A DNA stretch of 64,000 nt from JBGOTP01 sp963717075 (GCA_963717075.1 CAVQVI010000002.1:122218-186217); one strand, 5' to 3'. Shown: positions 43,918-53,802, numbered from the stretch's first letter. Program-made: numbers and translations. Notes: generated by a model not told the origin, from the sequence alone.

Positions 43918-45298
43918 ATGCCTATGAATCTTTCCCGACGGCACTTTGTCCTGTTGGCGACTGCAGCAATCCTTCAGCGGGGAACGGAGGGCGCCAAGCG
44001 TGACATGGTCGGTACGCTCGGCGCGTCCTCAGGACCTGGAGATGCCGCTCGCGGCCTTCTCCGACTACATCACACCCATCGATCGGTTTTTCGTCCGCAC
44101 CCACGTCTACGTTCCACACATTGACGGCCACGATTGGCGATTGAATGTCGACGGCGACGTGACGACTCCGCTGACGCTGACCATGGACGACCTGCGACGA
44201 CTACCCGCCGTCGAACTCGTGAGCGTCCTCGAATGCGCCGGCAACGGGCGCGGCTTCTACGAACCCTCAGTTCCCGGTTTGCAATGGACTCATGGTGCGG
44301 TGGGAAACGGGCGCTGGCGCGGGGTTCGGCTGGCGGATGTCCTTAAGAGCGCGGGGATCAAGGCATCTGCGAAGGAAGTCCTCTTCAACGGTGCGGATGT
44401 TCCGATCGGCGCGATGCCCGACTTCAGGCGTTCGATTCCGATCACGAAAGCGCTCGATTCGGACACGCTGCTTGCGTACGAAATGAACGGCGAAGTCCTC
44501 CCGGTCGAGCACGGCTTTCCGCTGCGGGTCGTGGTTCCTGGTTGGGCGGGAGATTCGTGGATCAAATGGTTGACGTCAATTTCCGTTCTGAACAGGGAGG
44601 ATGATGGGTTCTGGATGGCGCGCGCCTACCGGCACCCGGGGAAGCCCGTGCAACCTGGTACGGTTGTGCCTCCAGAACGCATGCAGCCTGTGACCAGTCT
44701 CCGCGTCAAGAGCGTCATCGCTGCCCCCCTGGATGGATCCCGAACTGTCAGCGGCAAGTCCATAACGATTCGCGGCGCAGCGTGGAGCGGCGACCTGGCT
44801 CCGGTGGCTGTGGTAGAAGTGAGCGTCGACGGCGGGCGCAGCTGGAGACCTGCCAGTATGCGGCGCGATCAGAGAACGAAATTCGGTTGGCGACTATGGG
44901 AATACAACTGGACGCCGGTACGCGAGGCGTATTACACGATTCTGGCGCGGGCTCGGGATGCCGCCGACAACATGCAGCCGTTCGATCAAGAGTGGAATCC
45001 CTCGGGCTATGGCTGGAACGTCGTACCGCGAATCAGAGTAAACGTGGTGAATGAGTTGTCGAGCGACGGTCCGCGCGCGCAAGGGGTCGCGCCCGGCGTC
45101 GTGCCACCGGCCTCATTTCAGAGCGCGTGCGTCCGTTGTCACGAGGACGATGTCATCCGCCAACAGCGCCTGACACGTGCCCAGTGGGAGGCCGAGATCA
45201 ATAAGATGATAGGTTGGGGCGCGAAGGTCCCGATGGAAGATCGTGACACATTGCTGGATCACCTGGTTAGAGCTTACGGGCCACGGCCACCGATGTAG
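43918..45298 (+). CDS. Sulfite-oxidase-family molybdoenzyme with C-terminal c-type heme motif (one frameshift)
   Basis: Molybdopterin enzyme of the sulfite oxidase/SoxC family. The N-terminal Tat signal MNLSRRHFVLLATAA is in the first frame; near 44009 the frame shifts by one base and continues RSARPQDLEMPLAAFSDYITPIDRFFVRTH. The Mo-binding Cys is in VSVLECAGNGRGFYEP (codon at about 44234). The second, Ig-like dimerisation domain follows (SITIRGAAWSG, VAVVEVSVDGGRSW). After it comes a short tail with CVRCHEDD (45128-45142), a heme c site. Related enzymes pair with a separate cytochrome (SorA/SorB); here it appears fused. Periplasmic by its Tat signal. True substrate (sulfite or other) uncertain. 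Confidence 0.82.
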
Positions 45299-45333
45299 GT
45301 GTCACCTCGCTGCCTTTTCCGACTAGCGGTCTT

Positions 45334-46711
45334 TCAAAAAGACGCGGGGGTGCCCGCATCACGAATCGCTTGTCCGGTGTCAGTGAACAACAGCATCAGC
45401 ATGCCCGCAAGGAAGAGGACAACGAGCGACAGGATGGCGTCACGATAGGAGCCGGTCACCGTTGCCACGACGCCGAACAGCAAGGGACCAATCCACGACG
45501 TGCCTCGCTCCGTAATCTCATACACGCCGAAGAACGCCCCTTCGTGTCCCGAGGGGATCATCTGCGAGAACAGCGATCGCGAGAGCGCCTGCGACCCACC
45601 GAGTACCGTCGCCGAGCACCGCGCCCATGATCCACGCTTGGGCGACCGTCTGAAGCAACCCGTACGCGTAGACGACGATCCCGGTCCAGATGGCGAGCGC
45701 GAAAAGGATGGCGTTCTTCGTATTCCAGAGGACCGCGATCCGCTCAAAGAGGAGCGCGCCTCCAAATGCCACGAACTGGACCATCAACACCAGCCCCATC
45801 AGAAACGCCTCGTTTGCCGGCACTCCTCGCGACACGAAGAGCTCCTGCGCCAGGAAGACAGAGGCGACCGCAATCACCGTTTGAATGGCATCATTGAACG
45901 CCATGTACGCGATGAGATATCGGCGTGTGTGGGGCAGGCGCGCGAGCGCAGTCCACAGCCGACGGAGTTCCGACAGTCCGATGGCCAGATACGATCGCGC
46001 CGACGGTCGCGCGCGTGCGGCCGTTCGACTGCGTAACCGGATGAACGTGATCACCGCGAATCCACCCCACCACAACCCAGCCGAAAGCAGCGAGATCCGG
46101 ACCGCCAGCTCCCTGGACATTCCGAATCGATCCGACATGCTGACCAGCCCGAGGTTTGCCGCCAGCAGCAGGCCGCCTCCGAGATAGCCAATCGCATAGC
46201 CCTGGCTCGAGACCTTGTCCCGCCGGTCAATGGTCGCGATGTCGTTGAGGAACGCGTTGTAGAGCACGATGGTCACCCCGAACGCGAAGTTGGCCAGGAT
46301 CAGCAGCAGGCCCCCGACGAGATAGCGGTGGCCGGTGACGAAGAAGAGGAGACAGGTCGCGGTCACGCCTCCGTAACAAAATACGGCCATGAGTCGCTTT
46401 TTCGCGCGGCTGTAATCCGCGATCGCACCCACGAACGGCAGGAACAGCACCTGCAGGAACACGGAGGCGGAGATGCAGAAAGGGAACAACGACAGGGCCG
46501 TAATCGAACCCAAGGGTCCGAACGTCATGACGATGCCGTTCCTTCCGACGTCTCGCTGCGCGAGAGCGGTCAGGTAGGGCCCGGCGAGCACCGTGATGAC
46601 GGTCGTTGAGAACGCCGAGTTTGCCCAGTCGTAGATCAACCATCCCGCGACTTCCCGGCGATCGTTGCGGACGGGGGACTCGCTCGGCGTGATGGCGGGG
46701 CTGTCAATCAC
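45334..46711 (-). CDS. MFS transporter, UMF1/Atg22-like (one frameshift)
   Basis: Inner-membrane permease with about 12 helices. The N-terminal signature VAGWLIYDWANSAFSTTVITVLAGPYL is diagnostic for the UMF1/Atg22-like family. The cytoplasmic loop has YSRAKKRLMAVF and the middle GLSELRRLWTALARLPHTRRYLIAYMAFNDAIQTV. The frame breaks near 45605: it reads AWIMGAVLG and continues in the next frame as LGGSQALSRSLFSQMIPSGHEGAFFGVYEI. Substrate unknown; such proteins are thought to export amino acids or related compounds. Convergent with the sulfite-oxidase gene. Confidence 0.82.
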
Positions 46712-46792
46712 CGAACGACACGTGCTCCAGGCACCGTGTGAGATGACTGGGGTATCCGGCGTGGATGCAAGAGGCGGTAATCGTTGAGCGCG

Positions 46793-47767
46793 TCAACCCG
46801 TCGGCGGCTTCTCGCCGAGAAGCGCGCGTCCTCCATTGATCACTGGAACAGTCGAACGGATGATATTCCATCCTTCCTTGACGCGCTTCACGAGGTCGTT
46901 CGGTGTGTTTGCCGTGATTGCGCACGCGACCTTGTGCGTCTTACATGCCTTCAGGATCTGCTGAAATGCCGCTTCCGTTTCTGGTGATCCGGGACGCACA
47001 CCGAGCGAGCGGCTCAAATCGCTCCCCTGGCCGGGAAAAAGGGCACCCACACCTGGTGTCGAGGCTATCGCATCGAGGTTCTTGAGACCGTCGACCGACT
47101 CGATCATCATGGTCGCCAGCAGGTCGCCCTCGGGATTGAGCGGCCAGAGATCGGCATGCCGTTCGTATTCATCTGCGTTGACTCCCCAGATCCAGATGGC
47201 GTTTGCCGGACCGGACCCGCGGATGCCGTTGGGCTGCGGATACTTCGAGCCTTTCAGCTGGGGGTAGCGCATGGTCTTGACGGCGAACTCGGCCTGGGCG
47301 CGGCTGTCGACGCCGTTGAAGATGACCCCGTGCAGCCCGATGTCCAGGGCCTGCTTGACGACCCACTGGGATTCATCAGCTTCCGGCGGAAAGCGCGCGA
47401 ACAGCGCAACATTGGGCTGAAGATTGCCCTTCTTCAGCACCAGCGATTTGTCGCTCATGCCCATCAGAAACATGTGGAGGGCTGGCATATCCAGCGGGTT
47501 GTGCTCGAGATCCGCGTACACGTAATCCACGGGTGCGCGCGCGACCTCGCGAGCGTAGCTGAGCGACAAATCCCCGGTGTTCAGGCCATAGACGGTCTTG
47601 CCCTCGACGAGTTTGGCGATGACAGGGTTCAGATGCACGTACGACTGCTGGGCCAGCGGCACGCCTGGTGTGAGAACAATGACAGCCACGATGACGGCCA
47701 GCCCCACCATCGCCACAGGCGTGTGATCCAACCATCGGAGCCGGGAGTGTCGTATCCGGTTCAGCAT
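46793..47767 (-). CDS. HpcH/HpaI aldolase/citrate lyase-family protein with signal sequence
   Basis: 324 residues. An N-terminal hydrophobic segment (AMVGLAVIVAVIVLTPGVPLAQQ) suggests export or anchoring. The TIM-barrel sequence motifs are clear: GKTVYGLNTGDLSLSYAREVA, DYVYADLEHNPLDMPAL, ESQWVVKQALDIGLHGVIF, ATMMIESVDGLKNLDAIASTPGVGALFPGQGSDLS. Members split or join carbonyl compounds using a divalent metal held by Glu/Asp (the E in MIES and D in GSDLS). Family members are normally cytoplasmic, so the signal segment is unusual. Probably monocistronic; transcribed opposite to the cytochrome-PQQ gene. Confidence 0.83.
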   Translation of the reverse strand: MLNRIRHSRLRWLDHTPVAMVGLAVIVAVIVLTPGVPLAQQSYVHLNPVIAKLVEGKTVYGLNTGDLSLSYAREVARAPVDYVYADLEHNPLDMPALHMFLMGMSDKSLVLKKGNLQPNVALFARFPPEADESQWVVKQALDIGLHGVIFNGVDSRAQAEFAVKTMRYPQLKGSKYPQPNGIRGSGPANAIWIWGVNADEYERHADLWPLNPEGDLLATMMIESVDGLKNLDAIASTPGVGALFPGQGSDLSRSLGVRPGSPETEAAFQQILKACKTHKVACAITANTPNDLVKRVKEGWNIIRSTVPVINGGRALLGEKPPTG

Positions 47768-47880
47768 TGACTGTCTCCTCCAACGACGTGATAGTCGAAT
47801 AGTGGCCTCACCCTTCGCTCGAACACCCTCGAGCTTGCCAAAGTTGGCTGCGTCGATACGTGATCGACACGCGCAACCTT

Positions 47881-47940
47881 GATCAACTGGTCGACGCGGA
47901 TCACCCGGTCACTGCACGCAACTGATCAACTGGTCCACGC
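47881..47940 (+). repeat. Two imperfect 17-bp direct repeats upstream of the cytochrome-PQQ gene
   Basis: GATCAACTGGTCGACGC (47881-47897) and GATCAACTGGTCCACGC (47924-47940) differ at one position and are 43 bases apart, that is about four helical turns. They could be tandem binding sites for a regulator of the downstream gene (start 48043); this is inference. The intergenic region also has TATAAT at 48000-48005 without a clear -35. Confidence 0.4.
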
Positions 47941-48042
47941 ACTTCTAGTCAACGCACTTCAGATTGTCAACAAGAACATCGTCATGAGATGGCCGCATGT
48001 ATAATTCGCGCGTCTTCGTGGAATGACGCGGGAGGAGGACAG

Positions 48043-50216
48043 ATGACCAGGGCACGTCGTTCGGTGCAGGTGCTGGCGTGTCTCGCGGCAGGCGTCATCG
48101 GACTGGTGACCGCGACCGCCCAGCAGTCAATCGCGACGGCAACGTTCGCACCGGCGCAGGCGGCGGCGGGCCAGCAGATGTACGCCAAGAGCTGTGCCAG
48201 CTGCCACGCTCCCGACCTTCGCGGCGGCAATGAAGCGCCTCCGCTGGCCGGCGTCAATTTCATGAACGTCTGGCGCGAACGGTCTGTGCCCCAGCTTTCG
48301 GAATTCATCCAGAGGACAATGCCGCCTGGCGGTCCGCGGCTTTCCGCCGACCAGACGCAGGCGGTGACCGCGTTCATTCTCCAGTCCAACGCCGCGCAAC
48401 CCGGTGCTCAGGCTGCAGCGCCGCAGCAGGTGTTCGAGACGCCAACCCGCCCGCGGGTGATCGACAACTTTCCGCCGGGGCGCGGGCTGACTGTCAAGGG
48501 GCAAGTGCCGAACTACGTCCCCGTCACCGACGCGATGCTCCGGAATCCGCCCGACGGCGACTGGCTGATGATTCGCCGCAACTACCAGGCGTGGAGCCAC
48601 AGTCCGCTGACGGAGATCACGCCGGCCAACGTCACGCGCCTGAAGCTGGCGTGGACGTGGGCGATGCGCGAGGGAGGGGCCAACGAGCCGACCCCGATCG
48701 TGCACAACGGCATCATCTATCTCTACAACACCAACAACGTGGTGCAGGCGCTCGACGGCGCGACCGGCGACTTGATCTGGGAGCACAGTGTCGGGCCGGA
48801 GGCGATCGTCGGGCAGGGCGCCATCCGCAGCCTGGCGCTGTATCAGGACAAGCTGTTCGTCGCCACGACGGATGCACATCTCGTCGCGCTGAACGCGGTG
48901 ACGGGCGCGCAGGTCTGGACGGCGACCGTCGCAGACCGCTCGAAAGCGTTCACCATCACGAGCGGTCCGATTGTGATCAAAGGCAAGGTGCTCCAGGGGC
49001 TGTCGCGCTGCGAGCGGTTCGGGCCCGACCGCTGCTCCATCAGCGCCTACGACGCCGAGACCGGAACGCTCGTGTGGAAGTTCCACACGATCGCCGAGCG
49101 CGGCGAGCCTGGTGGAGACACCTGGGCGGACCGGCCGAACGAGTTCCGCAAGGGTGGCGAAACGTGGATTACCGGCAGCTACGACCCCGAGCTCGATCTG
49201 ACGTTCTGGGGCATTGCGCAGGCCAAGCCGTGGGTGGCGGCAAGCCGCAACATGAAGACCACGGACCGAGCGCTCTACACGAGCAGCACGGTCGCGCTCA
49301 GGCCCGATACCGGGCGTCTCGAGTGGTTCCTCCAGCACTCGCCCGGCGAATCGCTCGACCTGGACGAAGTCTACGAGCGCGTGCTCGTTGACGCCGGCGG
49401 CCGCAAGTTCATCTTTACGATCGGCAAGCCTGGCATCCTCTGGAAGGTCGACCGCGTCAGCGGCCAGTTCATCTCGTACAAGGAAACGGTGCACCAGAAC
49501 ATCTTCGACCGAGTCGATGAGTCAGGCACACCCGGTACCGCCCGGAGATTCTCGCCGCGAAAGTGGGCGACTGGGTGCAGGTCTGCCCCAGTACTGAAGG
49601 CGGGCACAACTGGCACGCGACGAGCTATCACCCCGGCACGCAGCTGCTCATCATTCCGTTGGCGCAATCCTGCATGGGCTTACAGGGCCGCAAGGTGGAA
49701 TTTGTCGAGGGGTCGGGCGGCACGGCCGGCAATCGCACGTTCTCGGAAATGCCCGGATCGAACGGCAACATCGGCAAGCTCGCGGCCTACGATGTGAACA
49801 CCATGCGGGAGGTTACGGCCGGCAATCGCACGTTCTCGGAAATGCCCGGATCGAACGGCAACATCGGCAAGCTCGCGGCCTACGATGTGAACACCATGCG
49901 GGAGGTCTGGAGCGTGCAGCAGCGCGCGCCGTTCCTTACCGCCGCGCTCTCAACCGGCGGCGGCCTCGTGTTCGTCGGCGATCTCAATCGCTACTTCCGG
50001 GCGTACGACGTACGCACCGGGAAGGAGTTGTGGCAGTCGCGCCTCGGCACGTCGGTACAGGGTTTCCCCGTGTCGTTCAGCATCGGAGGCAGACAGTACA
50101 TTGCGGTGACGACCGGAGTCGGCGGCGGGAGCCCTCGAGCTGTTCCGCGCGCGATCGCGCCGGATGTCCGTCACCCGGAAACGGGCAACGCCCTGTACGT
50201 CTTTAGACTGGAATAA
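48043..50216 (+). CDS. PQQ-dependent dehydrogenase with N-terminal cytochrome c domain (one frameshift, internal duplication)
   Basis: Quinohemoprotein. Signal peptide, then a cytochrome c domain (residues about 35-125) with CASCHAPDLRGG and a PPGGP loop, then an eight-bladed PQQ propeller (WLMIRRNYQAWSHSPLTEIT, KLAWTWAMREGG, GRLEWFLQHSPGESLDLDEVYERV). Alcohol-type quinohemoproteins usually carry the heme domain at the C-terminus, so the order here is reversed. The frame breaks near 49525: the correct continuation is RYRPEILAAKVGDWVQVCP, and the end is FRLE at 50216. A 93-bp stretch is duplicated in tandem at 49722-49907, adding 31 residues in frame. GGAGGAGG before ATG 48043 supports this start over an earlier one at 47989. 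Confidence 0.85.
49722..49907 (+). repeat. Exact 93-bp in-frame tandem duplication inside the cytochrome-PQQ gene
   Basis: 49722-49814 is repeated at 49815-49907, with a difference only at the last base of the unit. Each copy encodes 31 residues (TAGNRTFSEMPGSNGNIGKL and following). The copies are too similar to be an old blade duplication; it is a recent duplication or an assembly artefact. Confidence 0.9.
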
Positions 50217-50497
50217 ATGTGCAGGCGCTGCGCGGAGCGGCCCGGCTTCGACCAGCCGCGCTGGAGCAGTCCGCCGGGTTCCTTCACGAGGTGGCGCGCC
50301 GCGTCTCGGCAGGTCGCTGCGCACCGACGAGCCCGTGATGCAGCCGATTCTCGGTCGTCTCCCCGTGACAACGGAGCTCGCGGCCCCTCACCCGGACCCC
50401 CGGTTCGTGCCTGTAAAATGCACCTTACGGTTCGTCGAAATCCGTAGTAGCATCAGCATTCTCGGCTGAGCGAATCACCATATCGGAGGTATCCGCG

Positions 50498-51448
50498 ATG
50501 ACCCGTTTGCCACTCGTAGTCGCAACCTTCGTGCTTTCGATTGCCTTCCCGTCCCTCACTGCTGCAGCAGACGCGGGATTGCACCACATTCATTTGACCG
50601 TGACGAACGGGGATGTCGCCGCCCGCTGGTACATCCAGCACCTGGGCTGCGAGGCTGTCCCGGCGCGCACCGACGCCGCACGTTGCGGAGAGGTGCAGCT
50701 GCTGTTCATCACTCGGCCAGCCGGCGGCGCCAATGAGGGGACGGCCCTGGATCACATCGCCTTCTCGGTTCCGGATCTCGCCGCAAAGGTCAAGCAGCTC
50801 ATCGACGTAGGTGTCCGCGGCTCCGGTGTGCGCGTCGTTGACCGCGATTCACCCATCAAGGAGCTGCCCGCGCTGGGCAAGGTGGCGTACATCAAAGACC
50901 CCTGGGGAACGAAGATTGAGATCGTCGAAGATTCCGAGCGTCTGGGTTTCCACCACATCCATCTCTTCAGTGACGATCCAGGTGCGACACTGAAGTGGTA
51001 CCAGACGACATTCGGCGGCAAGCCCGGAACGCTGAAAGGCCGACTGAACGGGCTGCTCTACGGCAACACCTGGCTCATCGTCGCCCGCAATGAGAATCGG
51101 GGCGCGCTCCAGCCTATCGCAGGCCGATCGATCGATCACATTGGTTTCCGATTCAGTAATGGCGACACGGCGGCCGCGGAGCTGAAACAGAAGGGCGTCG
51201 CCGTGCGAGAGGAAGCCGACGCCGCTGATAGTGAAGGTCAGACCATGCGCGCCGCGATGATCGCGGCGCCTGACGGGATGCGTACCGGAGGGCATCGTCG
51301 CACTCGTGCCGCGGGCCAGAGAGGCCGCGGATGTGACGGCTCGGTCCTCGGGCGCAGCTCCAACCGCGCCAGGCGACGCACAGTCATGGAAGGCGCCTCG
51401 AACGCCTTGGGGGGAGCCGGACCTTCAAGGTATCTGGACGGTCAATGA
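50498..51448 (+). CDS. Exported VOC-superfamily protein with two glyoxalase-like domains (frame lost near the end)
   Basis: Signal peptide MTRLPLVVATFVLSIAFPSLTAAADA, then two VOC domains. The first (about 28-143) opens GLHHIHLTVTNGDVAARWYIQHLG and closes VAYIKDPWGTKIEIVED. The second (about 150-262) opens LGFHHIHLFSDDPGATLKWYQTTFGG and continues GRSIDHIGFRFSNGDTAAAELKQKG. The conserved H-H-I-H and terminal acidic residues suit metal-dependent glyoxalase/dioxygenase chemistry. After APDG near 51283 the open frame is no longer family-like. The next frame reads VPEGIVALVPRAREAADVTA and runs straight into the downstream protein, which lacks its own signal peptide. So VOC and GRWEGD-family parts may be one exported fusion broken by a frameshift. 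Confidence 0.8.
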   Translation: MTRLPLVVATFVLSIAFPSLTAAADAGLHHIHLTVTNGDVAARWYIQHLGCEAVPARTDAARCGEVQLLFITRPAGGANEGTALDHIAFSVPDLAAKVKQLIDVGVRGSGVRVVDRDSPIKELPALGKVAYIKDPWGTKIEIVEDSERLGFHHIHLFSDDPGATLKWYQTTFGGKPGTLKGRLNGLLYGNTWLIVARNENRGALQPIAGRSIDHIGFRFSNGDTAAAELKQKGVAVREEADAADSEGQTMRAAMIAAPDGMRTGGHRRTRAAGQRGRGCDGSVLGRSSNRARRRTVMEGASNALGGAGPSRYLDGQ

Positions 51449-52313
51449 CATTCATGGCGTGCCGCTCGAGCGCCCCAAGGAACTCGCCGGACGAGATCGG
51501 TTGACGCCGAGTGAGGCGGCGGCCCGGCGCGAGAGGGGAACGCAGGCGGGCATCTGGGGTTACGACCGGGAATGGCGCGACACGGCCCTCGGGTTCGTCA
51601 AGACCAGTCCGTCTCAACAGGTGGCCCTGGTGATCGATCCACCGGAGGGGCGCATTCCTCCGCTGACGCCGCAAGGGCGCAAGCGCGAGACTGCGAGACG
51701 CGACGGCAGCGGACTCGAGGAAGGTTCGACCGAGGCGCTCAGGCCGGGACTCTGGGCCTCGGATCTCAGCTCGTGGGTGCGATGCATTACGCGCGGCCTG
51801 CCGGAGATGTGGCTACCGGTCGGCTACAACAACGGCGTTCAAATCGTCCAGGGGCCCGGCTACGTTGTGATCACGAAAGAAATGGTGCACGAAGCACGTG
51901 TGATTCCGACCGATGGTCGATCGCACCTCGGTCCAAATCTCACACAGTGGCTCGGCGATTCACGTGGTCGTTGGGAGGGAGACACGTTGGTCGTGGAGGT
52001 CACGAACTTCAACGGCAAGGCCGCGTTTCGCGCCTCCGACAGCGGTCTGCGCCTCACCGAGCGTTACACGCGTACTGCTGCGGATACGATCGACATTCGG
52101 ATCACGATCGAGGATCCCGATACGTGGACGAAGCCGTGGACGATCGGGTTCCCGATTAAGAAGGACGACGCGCAGTACGAGCTCATCGAGTACGCGTGTC
52201 ATGAAGCGAACTACGGGCTGGTGAACATCCTGTCTGGGGCGCGAGCGGACGAAAAAGCCAAGGCCACTCAGGCAACGCCGCAGGCAGCGAAGAAGCCGGC
52301 TTCCAAACCTTAG
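51306..52313 (+). CDS. GRWEGD-motif family protein, possibly the C-terminal part of a VOC fusion
   Basis: 335 residues, no signal peptide of its own. All family blocks seen at 18.1 kb are present: PRTPWGEPDLQGIWTVND, LERPKELAGRDRLTPSEA, DPPEGRIPPLTPQGRKR, CITRGLPEMWLPVGYNNGV, HEARVIPTDGRSH, GDSRGRWEGDTLVVEVTNF, ERYTR, DTWTKPWT and IEYACHEANYGLVNILSGAR. The start is uncertain because the frame is open upstream and continuous with the VOC gene apart from one indel. The C-terminal Lys/Ala tail matches the tail of the 18.1 kb member. Function unknown; the neighbouring amidohydrolase is convergent. Confidence 0.8.
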   Translation: MPRAREAADVTARSSGAAPTAPGDAQSWKAPRTPWGEPDLQGIWTVNDIHGVPLERPKELAGRDRLTPSEAAARRERGTQAGIWGYDREWRDTALGFVKTSPSQQVALVIDPPEGRIPPLTPQGRKRETARRDGSGLEEGSTEALRPGLWASDLSSWVRCITRGLPEMWLPVGYNNGVQIVQGPGYVVITKEMVHEARVIPTDGRSHLGPNLTQWLGDSRGRWEGDTLVVEVTNFNGKAAFRASDSGLRLTERYTRTAADTIDIRITIEDPDTWTKPWTIGFPIKKDDAQYELIEYACHEANYGLVNILSGARADEKAKATQATPQAAKKPASKP

Positions 52314-52331
52314 ACGAGCCGCGCGCGTTCG

Positions 52332-53789
52332 TTACTGAATGCCCGCTTGGGACGAGGTGCGCGCGAGCCCTGGCTTGGGGTTTGCCGCCTGCTTCATTTG
52401 CGCCTCCATCGTGTTCAATGCCGCCCGATCGAGATAGCGGCCGTTCACCACGACCCCGCGGATTCTCGTCGTGTTCGCAATTGAATCGAGCGGGTTCGAC
52501 TCCAACAGGACGAGATCCGCGAGTTTGCCTTTTTCGACCGTCCCCATCGAGTCGCGCAGGCCGAAGTACTCGGCCGCGTTGCGCGTGGCAGCCTGCAGCG
52601 CCTGCATCGGCGTCAGGCCCGCCTTCACCATCTCCTGCAGTTCGTCATGGAGATCGAATCCGAACAGCCTGCCATCGGTTCCCGCAAGAAGCTTCACGCC
52701 AGCTGCCTGCATCTCGCGGACGATCCGGAGGTGCGTCTCATGCAGCAGCCGGGCGTCGGCGGCTCCCTCTGGTCTGAAGTTCTTCGCGGCCGCGGCGAAC
52801 TCCGCGCGGAGCGCGGGCGATGCAAAGGCCATACGAGGATCGTCGAGATCTTGTGGCGTAATCGCTCGCATTTCGCGCAAGAACGTCGGCGCCACATACG
52901 TGTCGTTCTTCACGAACTTCGCGTACAGAGCCTTGCACTTCTCCCCGCTGTAGGTGTCGACCAGTGCACGAATATTGGCCGCGAGGCCTTTGTCGGCGAC
53001 GGCCTTCATCATTTCCGGTTCCTTGTTGGAACAGGCCACCAGTATCCCCAGCAAATGTTCCTGACTCTTCTGCCCGGCATCGGATGCTTCGGCAACGCTC
53101 ACCGTGTTGGTCACGTGGCCCGCGAACACGAGCCCCTGTTTCTTCGATTCGTCGGCAATTGCGAAGTACACCTCGCGTGAGAAACTGTCATGCACCTTCA
53201 CGAAATCGACGCCGAACTTCTTCAGGAACTGCACTTCCGCCCGCGCCTCGGACTCGGTTCTGAGCTCGGTCCACCCTTTGCGCGGTGAAGGTGGACCTTC
53301 GAGAGTGGCGCCGGCGAGCACCAGACGCGGCCCGATGACAGCACCGGCCTGAATCGCCTGCCGCCACTGGAAACCCTGGATCATCGGCAGATCGCCGTAG
53401 TCGTCGGGAACTCCCTGATCGCCCATGTCGCGCACGCCGGTGACGCCGTTGATGATGTTTCCCCAGAGGCTCAGGAGAGGCAGCAGCTTGTTCTTGCGCA
53501 TGAACGCGTGCTGGTGCATGTCCCAGAGTCCCGGAATGACGTATTTGCCGGTTGCATCAGTCACGCGTGCGTGTTGTGGAACCGTGACGCGGCCGGTCTT
53601 CCCCAAGGCTGTGATGCGGTTGCCGGTGACAACGACGGTCATGTCAGCCTGCGCCGGGCTTCCAGTCGCGTCGATGACGGATACATGGGTGAACGCCAGC
53701 GGCCGCTCATCGACCTGAAAAATGTTCTGCGCAGCGAACACCGCTGGCGAAAGAAGCACAACGCCGATCGCAAGAAGAAACGCTTTCAT
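52332..53789 (-). CDS. Exported metal-dependent amidohydrolase
   Basis: 485 residues with a signal peptide (MKAFLLAIGVVLLSPAVFAAQ). The amidohydrolase superfamily layout is complete: an N-terminal beta-sandwich (FTHVSVIDATGSPAQADMTVVV), the first metal motif VIPGLWDMHQHAF, VKVHDSF (possible bridging Lys), VFAGHV and SQEHLLG (His ligands), LLAGTDGRLFGFDLH (Asp ligand), and the C-terminal MGTVEKGKLADLVLLESNPL. Imidazolonepropionase/prolidase-like enzymes of this type hydrolyse cyclic amides or peptides. Periplasmic by its signal. Probably the first gene of a minus-strand group with the cytochrome c' and ankyrin genes upstream. Confidence 0.88.
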   Translation of the reverse strand: MKAFLLAIGVVLLSPAVFAAQNIFQVDERPLAFTHVSVIDATGSPAQADMTVVVTGNRITALGKTGRVTVPQHARVTDATGKYVIPGLWDMHQHAFMRKNKLLPLLSLWGNIINGVTGVRDMGDQGVPDDYGDLPMIQGFQWRQAIQAGAVIGPRLVLAGATLEGPPSPRKGWTELRTESEARAEVQFLKKFGVDFVKVHDSFSREVYFAIADESKKQGLVFAGHVTNTVSVAEASDAGQKSQEHLLGILVACSNKEPEMMKAVADKGLAANIRALVDTYSGEKCKALYAKFVKNDTYVAPTFLREMRAITPQDLDDPRMAFASPALRAEFAAAAKNFRPEGAADARLLHETHLRIVREMQAAGVKLLAGTDGRLFGFDLHDELQEMVKAGLTPMQALQAATRNAAEYFGLRDSMGTVEKGKLADLVLLESNPLDSIANTTRIRGVVVNGRYLDRAALNTMEAQMKQAANPKPGLARTSSQAGIQ

Positions 53790-53802
53790 GAAAGCGTCCT
53801 GC

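Noticed and set aside
47881..47940. Direct repeats considered as a CRISPR array
   Set aside because: Only two units, 17 bp, one spacer and no cas genes.
48127..49494. 455-codon minus-strand open frame opposite the cytochrome-PQQ gene
   Set aside because: Antisense shadow; the plus strand carries heme and PQQ motifs.
49722..49907. Tandem repeat considered as a natural propeller-blade repeat
   Set aside because: Blades in this family diverge strongly; near-identical DNA indicates a recent duplication or artefact.
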